A stretch of 64,000 nucleotides of DNA from Pestalotiopsis fici W106-1 (GCF_000516985.1 NW_006917095.1:562157-626156); one strand, 5' to 3'. Counted from the first letter of the stretch, positions 23,449-36,644 are shown. The notes: generated by a model not told the origin, from the letters alone. Numbers and translations: made by a program.

Positions 23449-26082
23449 ATGCCTCTATCTACCAGCAAATCCTCGGCGCCACTGTCCCCCCTCGTCAATA
23501 TGGAGGACCGCAAGAGACCCGCCCTCAGTGCAAGCGACGACATCGCTCCTCCCAGCAAACGTCAGCAAATCAATGGCGGTGCCAATGTCGCCAAAGATGA
23601 CGATGCGAAGGAGGACGTTTGGATCGACGTAGGTGTCCACCTCCCCCCTTATCCCTCCTGCTCTACATTCATCCACTTCACCATTGCGCCTTCAAAGACA
23701 TGATGGCATACACCCGTTTCTGGATGATTCGACGCTTTTTGGGTGGCTGGCCCTTTTGCCTCTACCTTGCGTCGCTGCTTCTCTCGCGGGTTTATACTCA
23801 CCATCCCAGTGATGATGCTCAGCCTCAGCCTCTTTGCCTGCAAATGTTCGTCATTATACTGAAGAACTATCTCTACCCCACCACCATCTTTCGCCGAACC
23901 ACCTCGCTGCCACAATTCGCATCACAGAAAGAGAAGAGAAGAAGTCACTCGGGAGAACAGAATCACTGACAGACATGGCTTGGCTAGGAATACACAAAGG
24001 GCGCTATTTACCGACAGATGCAAGAATACAAGCGCACATGCAGTACTTTGGAGATCAGGTTGGAAGAGATGGAACGCCGTTCTGTACACCACGATGACCA
24101 TCTTAGAGTAGTAGATGCATGGTGGGTCCAGGTAAGATCATTACCCCCCAGGCGCAACAAATGAGCTAGAATGCTGACTCTTCTTCAGCTCCTTCAAGAG
24201 CTCAAACTACTTGCCGAGAAGACGATTCCATTCCAGCCTGGATCCGAGAAGGAGGCATTCCCTACAGGCACTACATTTAAGGATATGAAGGAGCTTGAAT
24301 CCCACCTCTCTGAAAAGGCATCAATCATCCGAGAGATGACTGAGACCATCTTTGCCCGCATGACTACGAACCGAGACAGCGAACCGGATGTCGCCACTCT
24401 TGAATCGCAAGTCAATAATCTTTTGGCCGCCCAGAAGGACTTGCTCGTCAAGGTTAATCGCCTGACATCCGAGAGAGAGGGCGTATCAGAACAGCTCAAC
24501 ACTGCTACGTTGCGATATATGAAGGCCGAGCGAAAGATGGATCGGCTACGGAGCAATCAGGTACAAAAGCTTGAGCAAAAGGCTCTAGCAAGCTCTACCG
24601 CCCGCCCAGCGGGAGGCGATCAGGATAACGGTGTCGTGGAAGCTAATGGCAACAGTGCAGAGCTTCAACTGAAACTCAAAGAAGCCACTGCTGCAGGCGA
24701 CAAGCAGAAACAGCACTTGGAGACGGCCTTGGCGGAAAGCAAGAAGCTACAAGAAGAGCTCACGAACCTTCAGACCAAGCTCACCGGCCTGACGGATGAA
24801 GACTATGTTCGGACAGATGCTTTCAAGTCATTCAAAAGCCGCCAAGAAGATTTGATCAAAAAGATCAATAGTCTCGAACTCCAAAACAAGAAGATGGCCG
24901 AGGCCAACAGCAAACTTGAGAGTGAACGTACAGCTTACAAGAAAAGGCTCGAAAGTGAGGCTCAACAATTCACGTCAGAGCTTGAGGAACAGTTACAGCA
25001 ATCCGACGCAAACCTTGTCCGGATTCGAGCAATGCGCGACGAAGCTGTTCAAGAAGTACAGAAATTACAATCAAGCAAAGACTTGGAACGCGTTGCTTTA
25101 GAAGAACTGAAGTCACTGGTCAGCGCAAATGAGGACTGGATACGCCAATTGGAATCCCAGGTACAGCGGTTGACACCCAGCGAAGATACCGATATGACTC
25201 CACGGCCTGAGATAGACGGTCTCTCAGCTGAGGAACTTCGCGAGAAATACAAGAAACTCCAAAAGGACTTTGACAGCATCAACAATGAGCTACCGGCAAT
25301 GGCGGCGGCGGTCAAGAAGTATCAAATTACCGCCAATAAGAAGGTTCAAGATGTGGTGCACGTGGAGGAACGTCTCACTACTGCTCTTGCGGAAAAGGGC
25401 AAGGCTAACCAAAAATATTTTGACGCGCGCCGGAATCATGATGCGCTCACGGAGGAGTTGAAGAAAGTGCGCATGCACAACTTGAAGAACTCGGAAGTCA
25501 TCTCTCAGCTCAAGGAGAATGAGATCCAGAACCGAGCTTTGGCAGCAAGTTTGGAGAAGCAGCTTGCCGACTTGAGGCAAGCAAATGCCACCACGATCTC
25601 AGAGAACAAGCGCACCGAGTCAAACAACGCGGAGATTTTAAAGCGATACGAGGCGCTCAAGACTCAGATAACAGAACTGAACAATCTAGCCAAGTCAAAG
25701 GACGCAGCCTCGGCCACAGCAAAAGAGCGCGCCTCAATTCTGGAGACGGAAAACGAGAAGCTCAAGGTCCGCCTTGAGAGCATGTCGAAGGATAGGGACA
25801 AGTGGAAGACCAAGTCACTAAGCAACTCTTCCGAGGAGGAAGAGATGCTCCGGGTAAGTTAAATTGCATTCTTGACCATTTGATCCGTGCTGTGCTGACT
25901 GTCACTAGAAACTTGCCACCTGTTCAGTGTGCCATAACAACTTCAAGAACACTGCTATCAAGACCTGCGGTCACATCTTTTGCCGCACGTGTATCAACGA
26001 CCGTATCAATAACCGCATGCGAAAGTGTCCCAACTGCAGCAAGATGTTCGACAAGCTAGATATTATGACTGTTCATCTCTAG
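23449..26082 (+). CDS. BRE1: E3 ubiquitin-protein ligase Bre1
   Basis: RING E3 that, with Rad6, mono-ubiquitylates histone H2B and so promotes H3K4/K79 methylation during transcription. Four exons: 23449-23628, 23988-24131, 24189-25853 and 25909-26082 (720 aa). The body is a long Glu/Lys/Leu-rich coiled coil. The last exon supplies a C3HC4 RING (CSVCHNNF, TCGHIFCRTC, CPNCSKMF) and the typical end DIMTVHL. Exon 2 encodes AIYRQMQEYKR and SVHHDDHLRVVDAWW, motifs placed as in other Bre1 proteins. The first intron is 359 nt, against 55-57 nt for the other two. A second in-frame ATG at 23500 (MEDRKRP) is an equally plausible start. The join 23628/23988 gives WID followed by EYTKGAIYRQ. Confidence 0.94.
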
Positions 26083-27085
26083 AAGCGAACAATAAACTGG
26101 GCGCAGACACGTACAACTGTCTGTAACCAACCATCGAATCCCCAAAATGCCTACATCCAATCGAGATAAAGCGAGATTGAATATCACGTCACTCACAGTC
26201 CGTGAGATGAGCGACCTGAGATCATGATACAACGCCGATCCTGGCTTTCCTACGAGCAGATTGCTCTGCAAGCTGCTGGCGTCAATAATTCTCGAGGACT
26301 CACCCGCGTAGTGTGTATACTATGGAGGACATCCCGCAAACCAAGAGACGTGTGGAAGTATCCTGTAGGAATTTTGTTAATTTTAGAGCGACGATATGGG
26401 CAAGCAGAAGGCGCATAGCGAAGTTACCCACCATTCTCCGATGCACGAAGAGGATCCTGCTTGCCCTCCGACTGCTACGCTGCCCTCTGCAACCTCGAAA
26501 GATGCCGGCAGTACATGGCACCAAAATTGCACTACGGGAGCCTCTCGCAATTCGTGGCTTGCGTTTGCCCGATTCACGGTTACTAGAAAACCGGTGCTAG
26601 GGCGCAAACAGCAATAGGGTCGAAGGATCCAACGTGCTGTCGTGTACAACAAGCAGTAGAAAGATATGAGCTCGATGATATACCCTTGACGGATTTGGAT
26701 GTCTCGCTGCCTGCACACGGTCTCACCGGCTTGGTTGTGTCTTGAATTAGGCAGGATATCAAGCCATAGGCGTCTCTGGAGGCCCACAGTGATAATGTCA
26801 TCATCGCAGTAGATAGCGTCATAAATCAATCACCAACCGATGAAGAAAAGTCAAGCACATCTCACTTGTGCCAGCCGACAAATAGTCTGAGCTATGAAAC
26901 CATGTGGTTGACCAAGAATATTTTAATAATTACGGACCTCTCCGTGGATCACTTCACGACAGTCTTGTTGTCTCGACTTCTGGCCCATCCGATTGCAATT
27001 CATCTTGCACTGCTTATCAATGGCAGGTACTGCTTGAATTTAGTCTGATGGATTGATTTCACTTGAAGTAGATGGTAGTCAAGGC
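26083..27085. other. intergenic between convergent genes
   Basis: Lies between the 3' ends of BRE1 and the SARAF-like gene. No gene, RNA or repeat is supported. Confidence 0.6.
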
Positions 27086-28179
27086 TCATCGTCGGCTTGT
27101 GCTGCCGAAGCCAGTGCTCTCGTAACGAGCACTACTGCTAGAGCCAGAATCATTGTTGCTTGAGGAGGGTGAGCCGCTGCCGCCGAACCAACTGCTTCCG
27201 GCACTACCGCTTCCATAGCCTCTTTGCTGCTGCTGCTGTTGTTGTCGGTTGGCACGACTTCCCGCATAATAGCCAGCGGCAGCGCCAGTTGCAGCGCCCG
27301 TGAAGAAGCCAGGTTGCCAACCAGCCCGCGAAGACGAGCTGCTACTCGGCTTGTATGGCGGCGGCGGATCATCATCTCCCCAGTCGCCTCCTCCAAAGCC
27401 ACCTCCGCCACCACCGGGACCCCATCCACCACCTCCTCCTCCCCCGCCGCTCCTAGGCCGCCGTGTCGTGGTGTTGTTGCGAGCCTGGCGTGCATTGGTG
27501 CAACCTGAGTAAACCATCCACATGAGAACACCGACAAAACAAAACATGAAGAGGATACCGCTCCAGTCGATGCCCTCCTTGGACTTGGACTTTCCTCCCC
27601 AGCCGCCGCCGCCGCCATTGGGCAGGTGCGGGTACCGTTTGTCGCCCTCGTCTGTCAGGACGAGGCGGTACTCGACGCCGCAGCTGCCCTTGAGAACGTA
27701 CTCGTCATCAGAAGAGGCGTACCCCTCGCATATGACGTCGGTGCTGCCAAGCTTGAGCGTCGGCGGTAGATTGGCGGTACATGACCACTTTGTGACTTGT
27801 TAATGGTGTGTACATTACGAAAATTGAAAAGTGATATAAAATAAATCATGACCAAAGACTTTGGCTACAGAATCTGTATAGAAAAGCAAAGTCCACGTAC
27901 CTGGATATCCTCGTCCGAGTAGCCCGACCCTTGGTTCGTGCAGCGCATCAGATCCACGTCGTGCAGCTTGCAGATGCTCGGGTGCGAGATGCACTTGAGC
28001 TGGGGCGCGGCGGCCACGCGGCGGTGCGCCGTCTTGGCGCCCCCGCGCAGCGTCAAGGACTGGACCTCGGACAGCAGGATGGCATTTTTGGGTTTGGTGG
28101 CCGCCAGCGATGGCGTGGCGAGGGAGAGGACGGCCAAGCAGGAGGTGAGTAGCGAAGCGAGGTGCTTGGTGTTGCCCAT
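27086..28179 (-). CDS. SARAF-like store-operated calcium entry regulator
   Basis: Two exons, 27901-28179 and 27086-27787, around a 113-nt intron (326 aa). The start chosen, ATG at 28179, opens directly into a signal peptide (LASLLTSCLAVLSLATPSLAA); an ATG ten codons upstream would put a charged stretch before it. The lumenal part has paired cysteines and the family-like pattern AILLSEVQSLTLRGG, LKCISHPSICKLHDVDLMRCTNQG and CEGYASSDDEYVLKGSCGVEYRL. One membrane segment follows (GILFMFCFVGVLMWMVYSGC). The cytosolic tail is Gly-, Ser- and Gln-rich with PPPPY. In animals SARAF (TMEM66) is an ER membrane protein that limits store-operated calcium entry. Whether fungi, which lack clear STIM/Orai, use it the same way is unknown. 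Confidence 0.85.
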
Positions 28180-30557
28180 GGTGTTTGGACGGGTGGGTCT
28201 TGATAGCACCCGTTTCTTTGAGGAAGATTGTGTATAGGCGTTTGTCTGATATGGATCGAGAAATCAAAGAGAGGAGCTATACAAGCAAGGAAACGTGATT
28301 GTTTATTGGCATTCAACCTTTTTTTTTTCTTGGCGAGGCTGAGAAAGTTTGCCTTGTTCACAAATCCATCATGACGTCTCGCGGGGCGTTTGGAGGGGCC
28401 AGGGGGTTTTCCAACTATGGGCGTGTCCAGTCACGTTTAGCGATAAAACGATTAACCCAAGCCGGCTCATTTACGTGTAGAATAGAAATTTCTTTCTTCC
28501 AGGTCCTAGGTTATCAACACTTGTCATCTTTCACATTCCAGAAAACAAAGAATACAAATAGAGGGGAGAAAATGAAAATAAAAAGGACAGTTTGTCATGC
28601 ACCAAATGCCTACCATGTGCACTCTGTAAATTAGGTAAGATGGTCGTTGCCTGCTGTTAGTGTCGTCTATGTTTTGGTGTGTCCTGTGTACAGAGTAACC
28701 TAGCGACCGTCAATTAAGTGTTCCGTGGGAGCAAAGTTGGACAAACTTGCATAAGTCATTATGCATCCTTTATTGGTGCCTCTAGTGAAGAATTTGCCCC
28801 TGCGAGATTGCCAGCTTGCCAGCCAGAATAACGATCTCAATCATTAGCCCTGGCAGTGGCGTTGATATCTTATCGGCTGCTGACAAATGAGCATCCAATC
28901 ATCCATACAGGAAGTTGTTATACTCTTGCTGTGTAACTTGGTAGGAGGCAAGTGGGCATTAGTGCATTATTTTTTGACCAAAAGTACGACGTGAACACGC
29001 CAGCAGGAAGAGGTTGTAGTATCCTTATCATAGACTTGGCATCTGACATGGAGATGCAACGAATTTAGCTAGTTTGCATGGCAATTGACGGATGTGTGGC
29101 TTTGAGAAAAAAGAAACCTCCAATATTCTTTAGTGCTGAATCAAACTGGATTTTTATAGCAACTGTACTTTAGTATATACCTGGTAAATCGTGGATCAAT
29201 CCTATAATGATATCCTTGGACATCTTGCCTACCTAGGTATTGTCCTGTACAGTAGCAGAACCGTGTCTGCTTGGACTGGAGTGACTACCTTTTTTTTTTT
29301 CCTGAACTGGCTCTCCTACCCCGTATTAGCTGATGAAAGATCAACGACTTTTGGACGCACAAGTCGCCTCTATACGCGTATATACTGACTCGGCCACCAT
29401 TGCAAGTGCTTACATTTCCAAGTGTCCTGGCTGGGTGTGCCAACTGGTTAGCGATGACACACCAGAAAACACACTAACCTAGGTTAATAGCGTTGAGTCC
29501 GTGCGATGCTACAGCAACCTTTCTACTACTGACCAGTAACTGCTGAATCTACACACTACACATCTCAATGCGCTGGCAAACTAGGATTGATACTTATTAA
29601 GCTTTGAGATTGAGAGGAGTGCCTACTCGGGATCGGGGGTACTGCCCGCCCCGATGAACTGCACCCGACTGAAGGCGAGCTGGCAACCCGAGTACGAGCA
29701 TATAATACACCGAGTATCTACTAATGTTAGGTGGGAGGCACCGAAGCGAGGGCTCGGCAAAAGCGTCAAATTGACCTACTTGCGTACCTTGCACTGCGGA
29801 ACTAAGGTTTGCCGCTGCAAGTGGCCAGAGTGCAGTGCATTCCATTCGCTAAAGAAGCAAACATCACACGGTTCGGATACCTTACTCCCGTGTCCACCTA
29901 CCTTGTTCTACTTGTCTAGGAGCAACGCATTTGATCTCTCTGTGGTCCGTATTCGTACTTGGTGTCTAATCTCTAACTAGCAAACTGCAAGGTGCTACCT
30001 GTGAATCAACTAATAACGAGCTCCAGTGATCGGCAAGACAGTGAACCCATTGGCCCCCTATCTAGCGTAGTGTGATGGCACCCTCGTCCGAGGCTTCCTA
30101 GTATTTCTGCCAAGCGCTGACCCGAGGTCATCATCAGCTTGGGGAAACCAGGCAGTGGCTAGAGTGCCTGAGTGCGAGCGTCGTAGCATTTCCTCGACTA
30201 GGTAAAACAGATGGAGTGGGCATTGATTGATCTTCTCCCCCGTAGGATTTTAGTGGTTTCTTTAGCCCACCCTCCAACCAACCAAGTCGGACGCAAATCT
30301 GCATGGTAATAGACGAGCATGCTGGAACAATATCCTACCCAATCATACTTGGCCGCTGGTCTAACATTGTCTATCCTGAACGAGTTAGATAGAGGACCCT
30401 TGAGTCCGATCCGAGTCTTGTCATTCAACCCATCTATACATGGGGCCGCATACATATAAAGGGTTCAGGATATAACTTGTCCTCTCACGCGTGCCCCTTG
30501 CTCTCCGATCGACACCACACTGGTTTGTGCAGCATCAGTTGCTTCACCACGGACATC
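28180..30557. other. intergenic between divergent genes (SARAF-like / P450)
   Basis: 2.4 kb, AT-rich in its middle (about 28.5-29.4 kb). No gene or RNA recognised. The last few hundred nt are the P450 promoter; a TATAAA-like sequence (catataaagg) lies at about 30452-30461, some 100 nt upstream of the P450 start codon. Confidence 0.5.
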
Positions 30558-32474
30558 ATGGATCAAGTAATGCAGCTGGTGGCGGACCGTGTACCCGTGT
30601 TCGCCTCAGTCGCCCTGATACTCGGTACCGCGTTCCTCTTCTCGATACTTAGGTCGTCCAAGGGTGGCGTCGATAAGATTCCCCTAGTGGGCAACGAGCT
30701 TGGAAACGTCGAGCAGCGCAGAAAGGCCTACCTCTCCAACGCCAAAGATCTGTATCAACAAGGCTACCAGCGCTTCAAGAACTCGACATTTAGACTGACG
30801 GACACGGATGGTGCGTAGTTGAACCACGCATGGGATTCTTGTCTCGACATGAATAATAAAAGGAGGGATACTAACCCATGATACAGGAGAGAAGATTGTC
30901 CTCCCTCGCTCACTTCTCGATGAAGCTAGACGTTTGCCCGAAGACTACTTGAATATCTCAAAGGCATTCGAGAAGGTATAGTATGCCGTCATTTCATACG
31001 AGAGACTATGCACTAACTGCGTCCAAGTCAAACGAGCAAAAGTACACTGGACTCGGAGGAAACCAGATTCACACTGATTTTCTCATCCACCTCATCCGCA
31101 GTGACCTTACACACAACCTGAGTATGTGCCATTGTCCCACATAGCCATGGCCACTATTTATTCTGACATGACGGATAGACCGCATCAATGGTCGTCTGAC
31201 CGAGGAGACGGCTCGGGCTGTCGCCGAAGAACTCGGACCTTGTGAAGACTGGACTGCCGAGAATGTCTACTCCAAACTCTTGAGGATTGTGGCCATTGTG
31301 AGCGGCAATATCTTCCTGGGCCCCGAGCTCTGCCGCCGAGAGGAGTGGGTCAACAGCGCCATCACCTACACTGTAGACATGTTTACGGCTATTGGCAAAC
31401 TCAAGCAGTGGTCCCCATGGACGCGGTTCATTGGCCAGTACTACGTCCCCGAACTCAAGAGCGTCTCGGAGCACCGCCGCAAGTGCCATGAGTTCTTGGC
31501 ACCCGTCATTGCCGAGAGGAGGCAGCAGATGAAGCAGGGCGTCGCAATGCCGGATGATATGCTGCAGTGGATGATGAACAAGACTGGCGACTTTAAGCTT
31601 GGCGATGATGACCTAAGCATAATCGTACTCAATCTCAGCTTGGCTGCGATCCACACGACAACCATTACAACGATCAGCGTGTAAGTGCCCGACTGCAAAA
31701 TATTGTTCCAACGGAATGACAGTGGCTCACATGTATACTTGCAGACTTTACGATTTGGTCATTCGCCCAGATCTCGTGCAAGAATTGCGAAAGGAGATCA
31801 GCGCCGTCATGGAGCAGAGCGGCGGCGTCCTCTCTACCCATTCCTTGTATGATATGAAACTGCTGGATAGTGTCATGAAGGAATCGCAACGAACCAATCC
31901 TGGCAGCCTGGTCCGCTTCGTTCGCTACGTTGACAACGCCGTCACGCTGAGCGATGGTACGCACTTACCCGCTGGGGCCATGGTTGAAGCCAACCACGCA
32001 AACATTTTGAACGATCCTCAGTTGTACTCTTACCCCGAGGTGAGTAACTTGCTACTTTAATTACTGTGGATGATGCAGTGCTGATCTTGTGGGTACAGTC
32101 TTTTGACGCACACCGTTTTATGAATCTCCGCAAGGGCACTGTAGAGGACCCAATGGCATACAAGAACAAGGAACAGTATCAGTTCGTGACCGTGACCAAG
32201 GACTTTATGGCGTTTGGATATGGTCGTCATGCTTGGTAGGTGAAAGAAAAAGGCACTTCTCCTTCAAAGATTTGTTCGCTCATCATTGTCTAGTCCTGGT
32301 CGCTTCTTCGCCGCCAATGAAATCAAGCTGATGCTGTCCCGCATCCTTCTCGACTACGATATCAAGATGCCAGAAGGTTTTACCGAGCGTTATCCCAATC
32401 TGTCCATGGGATTAGATGCACTTCCGGATCCGACGAAAGACCTGATGCTGAAGAGGGTCAAGGCACATGTGTAG
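30558..32474 (+). CDS. cytochrome P450 monooxygenase
   Basis: Haem-thiolate monooxygenase of the fungal secondary-metabolism type, expected to be anchored in the ER by an N-terminal helix (VFASVALILGTAFLFSIL). Seven exons are inferred: 30558-30810, 30887-30975, 31028-31121, 31179-31680, 31745-32039, 32099-32235 and 32294-32474. They give 516 aa, the normal length. Landmarks are the I-helix AAIHTTT, the K-helix ESQR (ExxR), FDAHRF, and the haem loop FGYGRHACPGRF with its cysteine codon split by the last intron. The FGxGxHACPGRFFA form resembles fungal ent-kaurene-oxidase-like and related families, but the substrate cannot be inferred. No terpene cyclase, PKS or NRPS is nearby, so it is either solitary or acts with genes elsewhere. 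Confidence 0.9.
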
Positions 32475-33314
32475 GAACTGTCAGGGCATACTGCGTCAAA
32501 GACACTGAAAGTAGAATCCTGCTAAAGATATGATACTGTTTGCGAGAGATGCTGCGTGGAGTTTTGGTTTCTAAATGTTACGAACTCATCTCTGCTTGGG
32601 CTTGTTCTATATTTCATCTTTTAGATTGAATAAATACCCCGTAAAAACTCGATTCTTGCATTAACCAAGAATGACGCAATATAGGGTCAAGTCCGACAAT
32701 CTGACATTCAGCGGTGAATAGCTCATACTCTGTTTGGAGGAGCACCTGTACGATGGTCAAGGCTCAAAATGCAATCAATAGCGTACGGTAGTGCTTAGGT
32801 TACATCTCTGGGCCAACGGCACAGTCTAGTGATGGCGGCGGTGCGGCAACGTATATTTGGCAGCGGAAAATGTCGAGATCGGACAGGCGGTGATAATGGA
32901 TTGATTCAAGATGACACAACAAAAATATTGTAGAAAAATCAATGAATTGGTCGCAATCAATTGCAAATAGTCAAAAGACCATATTTTCAATAGCAGAAAA
33001 CCCAAGACAGGCCGAAAAAGCTAGTGGGCGATGTGGGCGATTTGAGCTTCACATGGCCGAGAATCTGGGGCCTGCATCCGTGGTTGCTGTGGTGACCAGT
33101 CCTCCTTTAGCGCCAAAACAGTAGCCCTTTCTCCGGCGCCCACTTACCAGGACTTACACCACACAACCTGGAACGGTGTTACATCTTACCTCATTCAAAT
33201 TCCTTTCATCTCCAATTCTCCTCTTCTCAATCTTGAACATTCATCTTTGTAACCACCATACCCCAGCTGAAGCCTTTCCGATATCCCTCTCGTCAGCAGG
33301 AACTTCCAGGTGCC
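32475..33314. promoter_or_regulatory. intergenic; promoter of the Aurora kinase gene
   Basis: 840 nt, AT-rich, between two plus-strand genes. A TTTTGGCGC-like element (read as gcgccaaaa at about 33111-33119) lies some 200 nt upstream of the kinase start. It resembles an E2F/MBF-type cell-cycle site, but a single match is weak. No gene is seen. Confidence 0.35.
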
Positions 33315-34629
33315 ATGGCAGCCAGGACTTTGGAATCGCGCTTCGAGCGCATGTCCGTCAACGACGAGAACAGCCTCGGCGACTCCAGCAAGCTCTACCA
33401 AAAGTCAAAGGTGAGTGATATGAACAGCGGTGATCCGTTCAAGTGAGTATTGCAATACTAATCGCTACCTGTCTTGCTAGGCCACCGTCACAACGACACA
33501 ATTGTCGCACAATACGAATAGATCCAACATGTACAAGGTTGCATTACAGACCCAGAACACAAACACTGTCGCATCCGTCACTCTTCCTTCACAACAAGCA
33601 CAGTGGAAAGGCTCGCAGCCGCCGTCTCCCCAGCGAAAGGCTCTTCCCAGCAGCGCCCGGACGTCTGCAGAGTCGGCCGAGGACCGCAAGTCAGTGGTCC
33701 CAGTGCCAGTCCTGATTGAGCAGCCCACCATCAAGTCCATGCACCTGGGCATGTTCGAGATCGGACGGCCACTGGGCAAGGGCAAGTTTGGACGTGTGTA
33801 CCTAGCACGAGAGCGCAGCAACGGCTACATCTGCGCCCTCAAGGTCCTGCACAAGAATGAGCTGCAACAGGGCCGCGTCGAGAAGCAGGTACGCCGCGAG
33901 ATCGAGATTCAGAGCAACCTGCGACACCCCAACATCTTGCAGCTGTACGGTCACTTCCACGATAGCAAACGTGTCTTCCTCATTCTCGAGTTTGCCTGCA
34001 AGGGTGAGCTGTACAAGCACTTGCGCAAGGAGAACCGCTTCCCCGAATGGAAGGCCGCCCAGTACATTGCCCAGATGGCCAGCGCTCTGCGCTATCTTCA
34101 CCGCAAGCACGTTATCCACCGAGACATCAAGCCCGAGAACATTCTTGTCGGCATCCACGGCGAACTCAAGATTTCCGACTTTGGCTGGAGTGTACACGCC
34201 CCCAACAACCGCCGCAAGACCATGTGCGGTACCCTCGACTACCTGCCCCCGGAGATGCTCAAGTCCGGCAGCCAGGACAACTACTACAACGAAAAGGTTG
34301 ACCTTTGGTCGCTTGGTGTGTTAGCCTATGAGTTCCTGGTAGGCGAGGCACCATTTGAGGACTCCCCAGTCATGACACAGAGAAGGATTGCCCGTGCCGA
34401 CATGACGATTCCTTCGTTTGTGAGCGCAGAGGCGAGAGATTTGATCAAGAGGGTAAGTCAAAAGACCTTTGCTCTCTCACCAAGTAGCAAATGACTGACA
34501 ATTATATAGTTGCTCGTGCTTGACCCCGAGAAGAGAATTCCGCTGGACCAGGTTCAACAGCACCCTTGGATCATCAAGCATTGCTTGAAGGGTGAACGTG
34601 CCACCAACCGGGAGAAGGGGGCACAATGA
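33315..34629 (+). CDS. Aurora-family serine/threonine kinase (Ipl1/Ark1)
   Basis: The mitotic kinase of the chromosomal passenger complex, controlling kinetochore-microtubule attachment and cytokinesis. Three exons: 33315-33410, 33481-34452 and 34510-34629 (395 aa), introns 70 and 57 nt. A non-conserved N-terminus of about 135 residues is followed by a complete kinase domain: [32 protein letters not shown], activation loop [16 protein letters not shown] (the Aurora signature), [12 protein letters not shown], and a short end with HPWI. DFGWSV and [10 protein letters not shown] distinguish Aurora from other AGC-related kinases. The first ATG ([10 protein letters not shown]) opens an exon joined in phase. 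It converges with the ATP23 gene, the two stop codons being about 285 nt apart. Confidence 0.93.
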
Positions 34630-34914
34630 TCACTTACGACGACAAATAATGATGTTGCATTTTCATGGTTGCGTACTTTTGTATTTTTTATATCACAGGA
34701 CAGGCGTTTTTAAGGCAACGGCGTACAGGCGAACATATGGACGGGAGATCTTGCATCAAGGGGAGCTGGTATATCATTCCGTAATCGATCCAAATACATT
34801 TAAACATTTGCACTTTTGTCCATGAAAAGCCCCAAACTCCATAAACGCCTCTTCTTTGCATGGTGTTGTTGTTGATGTTGTACAATAGTTTGCCTCATTG
34901 GGCTTGTTGATGCT

Positions 34915-35823
34915 CTACCGGTAGATCTCGTCAAAGGGTCGGGTATCGGAAAAGCACGAGTCCCAAACCTGGTTGACCACCTTGACTGCCTGTACATCGT
35001 CTTTGCATGTCGGTCTAGCCATGAGAGACAAGACCGCCCTCCGCCTTACACAATTTTGGAATTGTTGTGTCAAGGTCCAGTTTTTGTTCGTCATCGTCTC
35101 TTGCGTCCATCTGCACTCGCCGCTCAACATGGAGGCTCGGATCTGTTGTATAGCAGGTCACGTTAGTTACTTGTTTCCATCGTGTAGGTGCCAAATCCAA
35201 GCGATTCAGGCAGAGAAGGAGAGAGAGTGAGAGAGAGACTAAGACTGTACCTCTGAACAAGCAGCGTGCTGCAGATTGCCATGCCAATCCACCTTCCAGC
35301 GCAAATGATCCCAGGCGTGCACCATCTCGTGGCTGAGGGTGTCCTCGAGGTGCTTGCGGTCGCGGACCTCGTTGGCGCACAATAGGATACCGTGGCCGGG
35401 GCTGAACCCGCCGCCCTGGCGATGAACCTGCCCGTCCTCGGTCAGCCGGGCGGGACAGCGCCGACACACGACATTGGAGGCGTCCAGGCGCCCGTTGAGG
35501 TCCGCGACCTTTTCCCGCATGAAGCGCACCGTCGGGCTGTGGGCAAACGTCCAGTCGCGAAACTGCTCGCACCGCTGACAATCGCGCTCCTCGTGCTCCC
35601 GGTACCGCTGTTCCCGGTAGTGGAACGCGCCCTCGGCCGTCATGTCGCCCGACAGGATCTTGAAGTAGTTGACCCACCACTTGGTCTTTGGGTCGAAGCC
35701 GGTGCGCGCCGGGTCGTTCTTCATAATGGCCGGGAGGTCGCCGGTGTTTGCTGCGGTGGCGGCGGGAGGTGACGGCGCAGCAGCAGCAGTTGCTGCTGCC
35801 GAGTCTGGAGAGGTCGAGGCCAT
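34915..35823 (-). CDS. ATP23: mitochondrial inner membrane metalloprotease Atp23
   Basis: Processes the Atp6 precursor and chaperones F1Fo-ATP synthase assembly in the mitochondrial intermembrane space. Two exons, 35251-35823 and 34915-35142, with a 108-nt intron containing a CT tract (266 aa). It has the zinc-protease motif HEMVH (in [12 protein letters not shown]) near residue 170. Cysteine pairs (CQRCEQF, CRRCPA) match the disulphide-bonded cysteines of the family. The C-terminal exon carries GECRWTQE and the typical end ([10 protein letters not shown]). The start at 35823 (MASTSPDS) gives an Ala/Pro-rich leader; the frame is open 31 codons further upstream, with another ATG at 35916, so the N-terminus is uncertain. 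Confidence 0.92.
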
Positions 35824-36644
35824 GTCGAATCGGCTTTTGATGTTGTCCCGGGGCCTGAAGCTGTGAAAGATGTCGAGAATGAAATGGCAACTGTACAAGG
35901 CCACACCGCCCGGCAATTCAAAGCGCTAGAGTTTCTCGTCACTGGTAGGTGGTGATGTTGTGGTGGTGATACTTGAGTGACGGAATGCTGCAAGGTATCG
36001 CTAGTGACTTTTTTCCCTTCAGTCCCTTCCCACCTCCGGGCTGTCCCCGGTCTTTCAAGTTCTGACACCCACGTCCGATCTTTATATGGATCCTGCAACC
36101 AATCAGAAACCTTCCCGCACATTCGAATCCTGGGGGGTCACTTTGGGGGAAACGGATTTTGGCCAGCATATTTTTTTTTTATCTTGCCAGTGGAGCAAGA
36201 GGTCGATGCCATTACCCGCCTAGGCGACGCAACGAGAACCCATTGGGCTTGATTGGGAACTGGTCCAATTGGTCTTTTTTTTACATGTGCCCAGTGCCCA
36301 AAGGGCTCCCCTAAAACAGCCCAGCCAACAACAGCTCTCAGTGGCCGCCGCGCGCCTTTTGAACCCCCTTGTCATCATGTCCGACGCCGGTGACGCAGCG
36401 CCCTGTATGACTTTCCTGTTCCATATCATCAAAGACGGACGTTCACTACTTACTCTGCACATGTCGCAAGCCGCTGTTGTGTTTTCGTCACTTTCATACT
36501 CTATTCCTTTTCCCCGATTTTCCTTGTGTATTTTCTGCTGGGCTTTATTCCCTTGATGTCTTTTTTTGCTAGACATTTTCACTGCATCTAAAAAACCAGA
36601 TACATGGGGTTTCGCTGATTCGTGGACCGAGTTTGGCAGCAAAT
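35824..36644. promoter_or_regulatory. divergent promoter region ATP23 / PRO1
   Basis: 821 nt between two start codons facing away from each other. Contains short T-runs (36170-36181, 36273-36280). No gene or specific site could be supported. Confidence 0.4.

Noticed and set aside
30558..32474. Gibberellin or other named terpenoid P450
   Set aside because: The haem-loop motif is shared by many fungal P450 families and no cyclase or synthase lies nearby.
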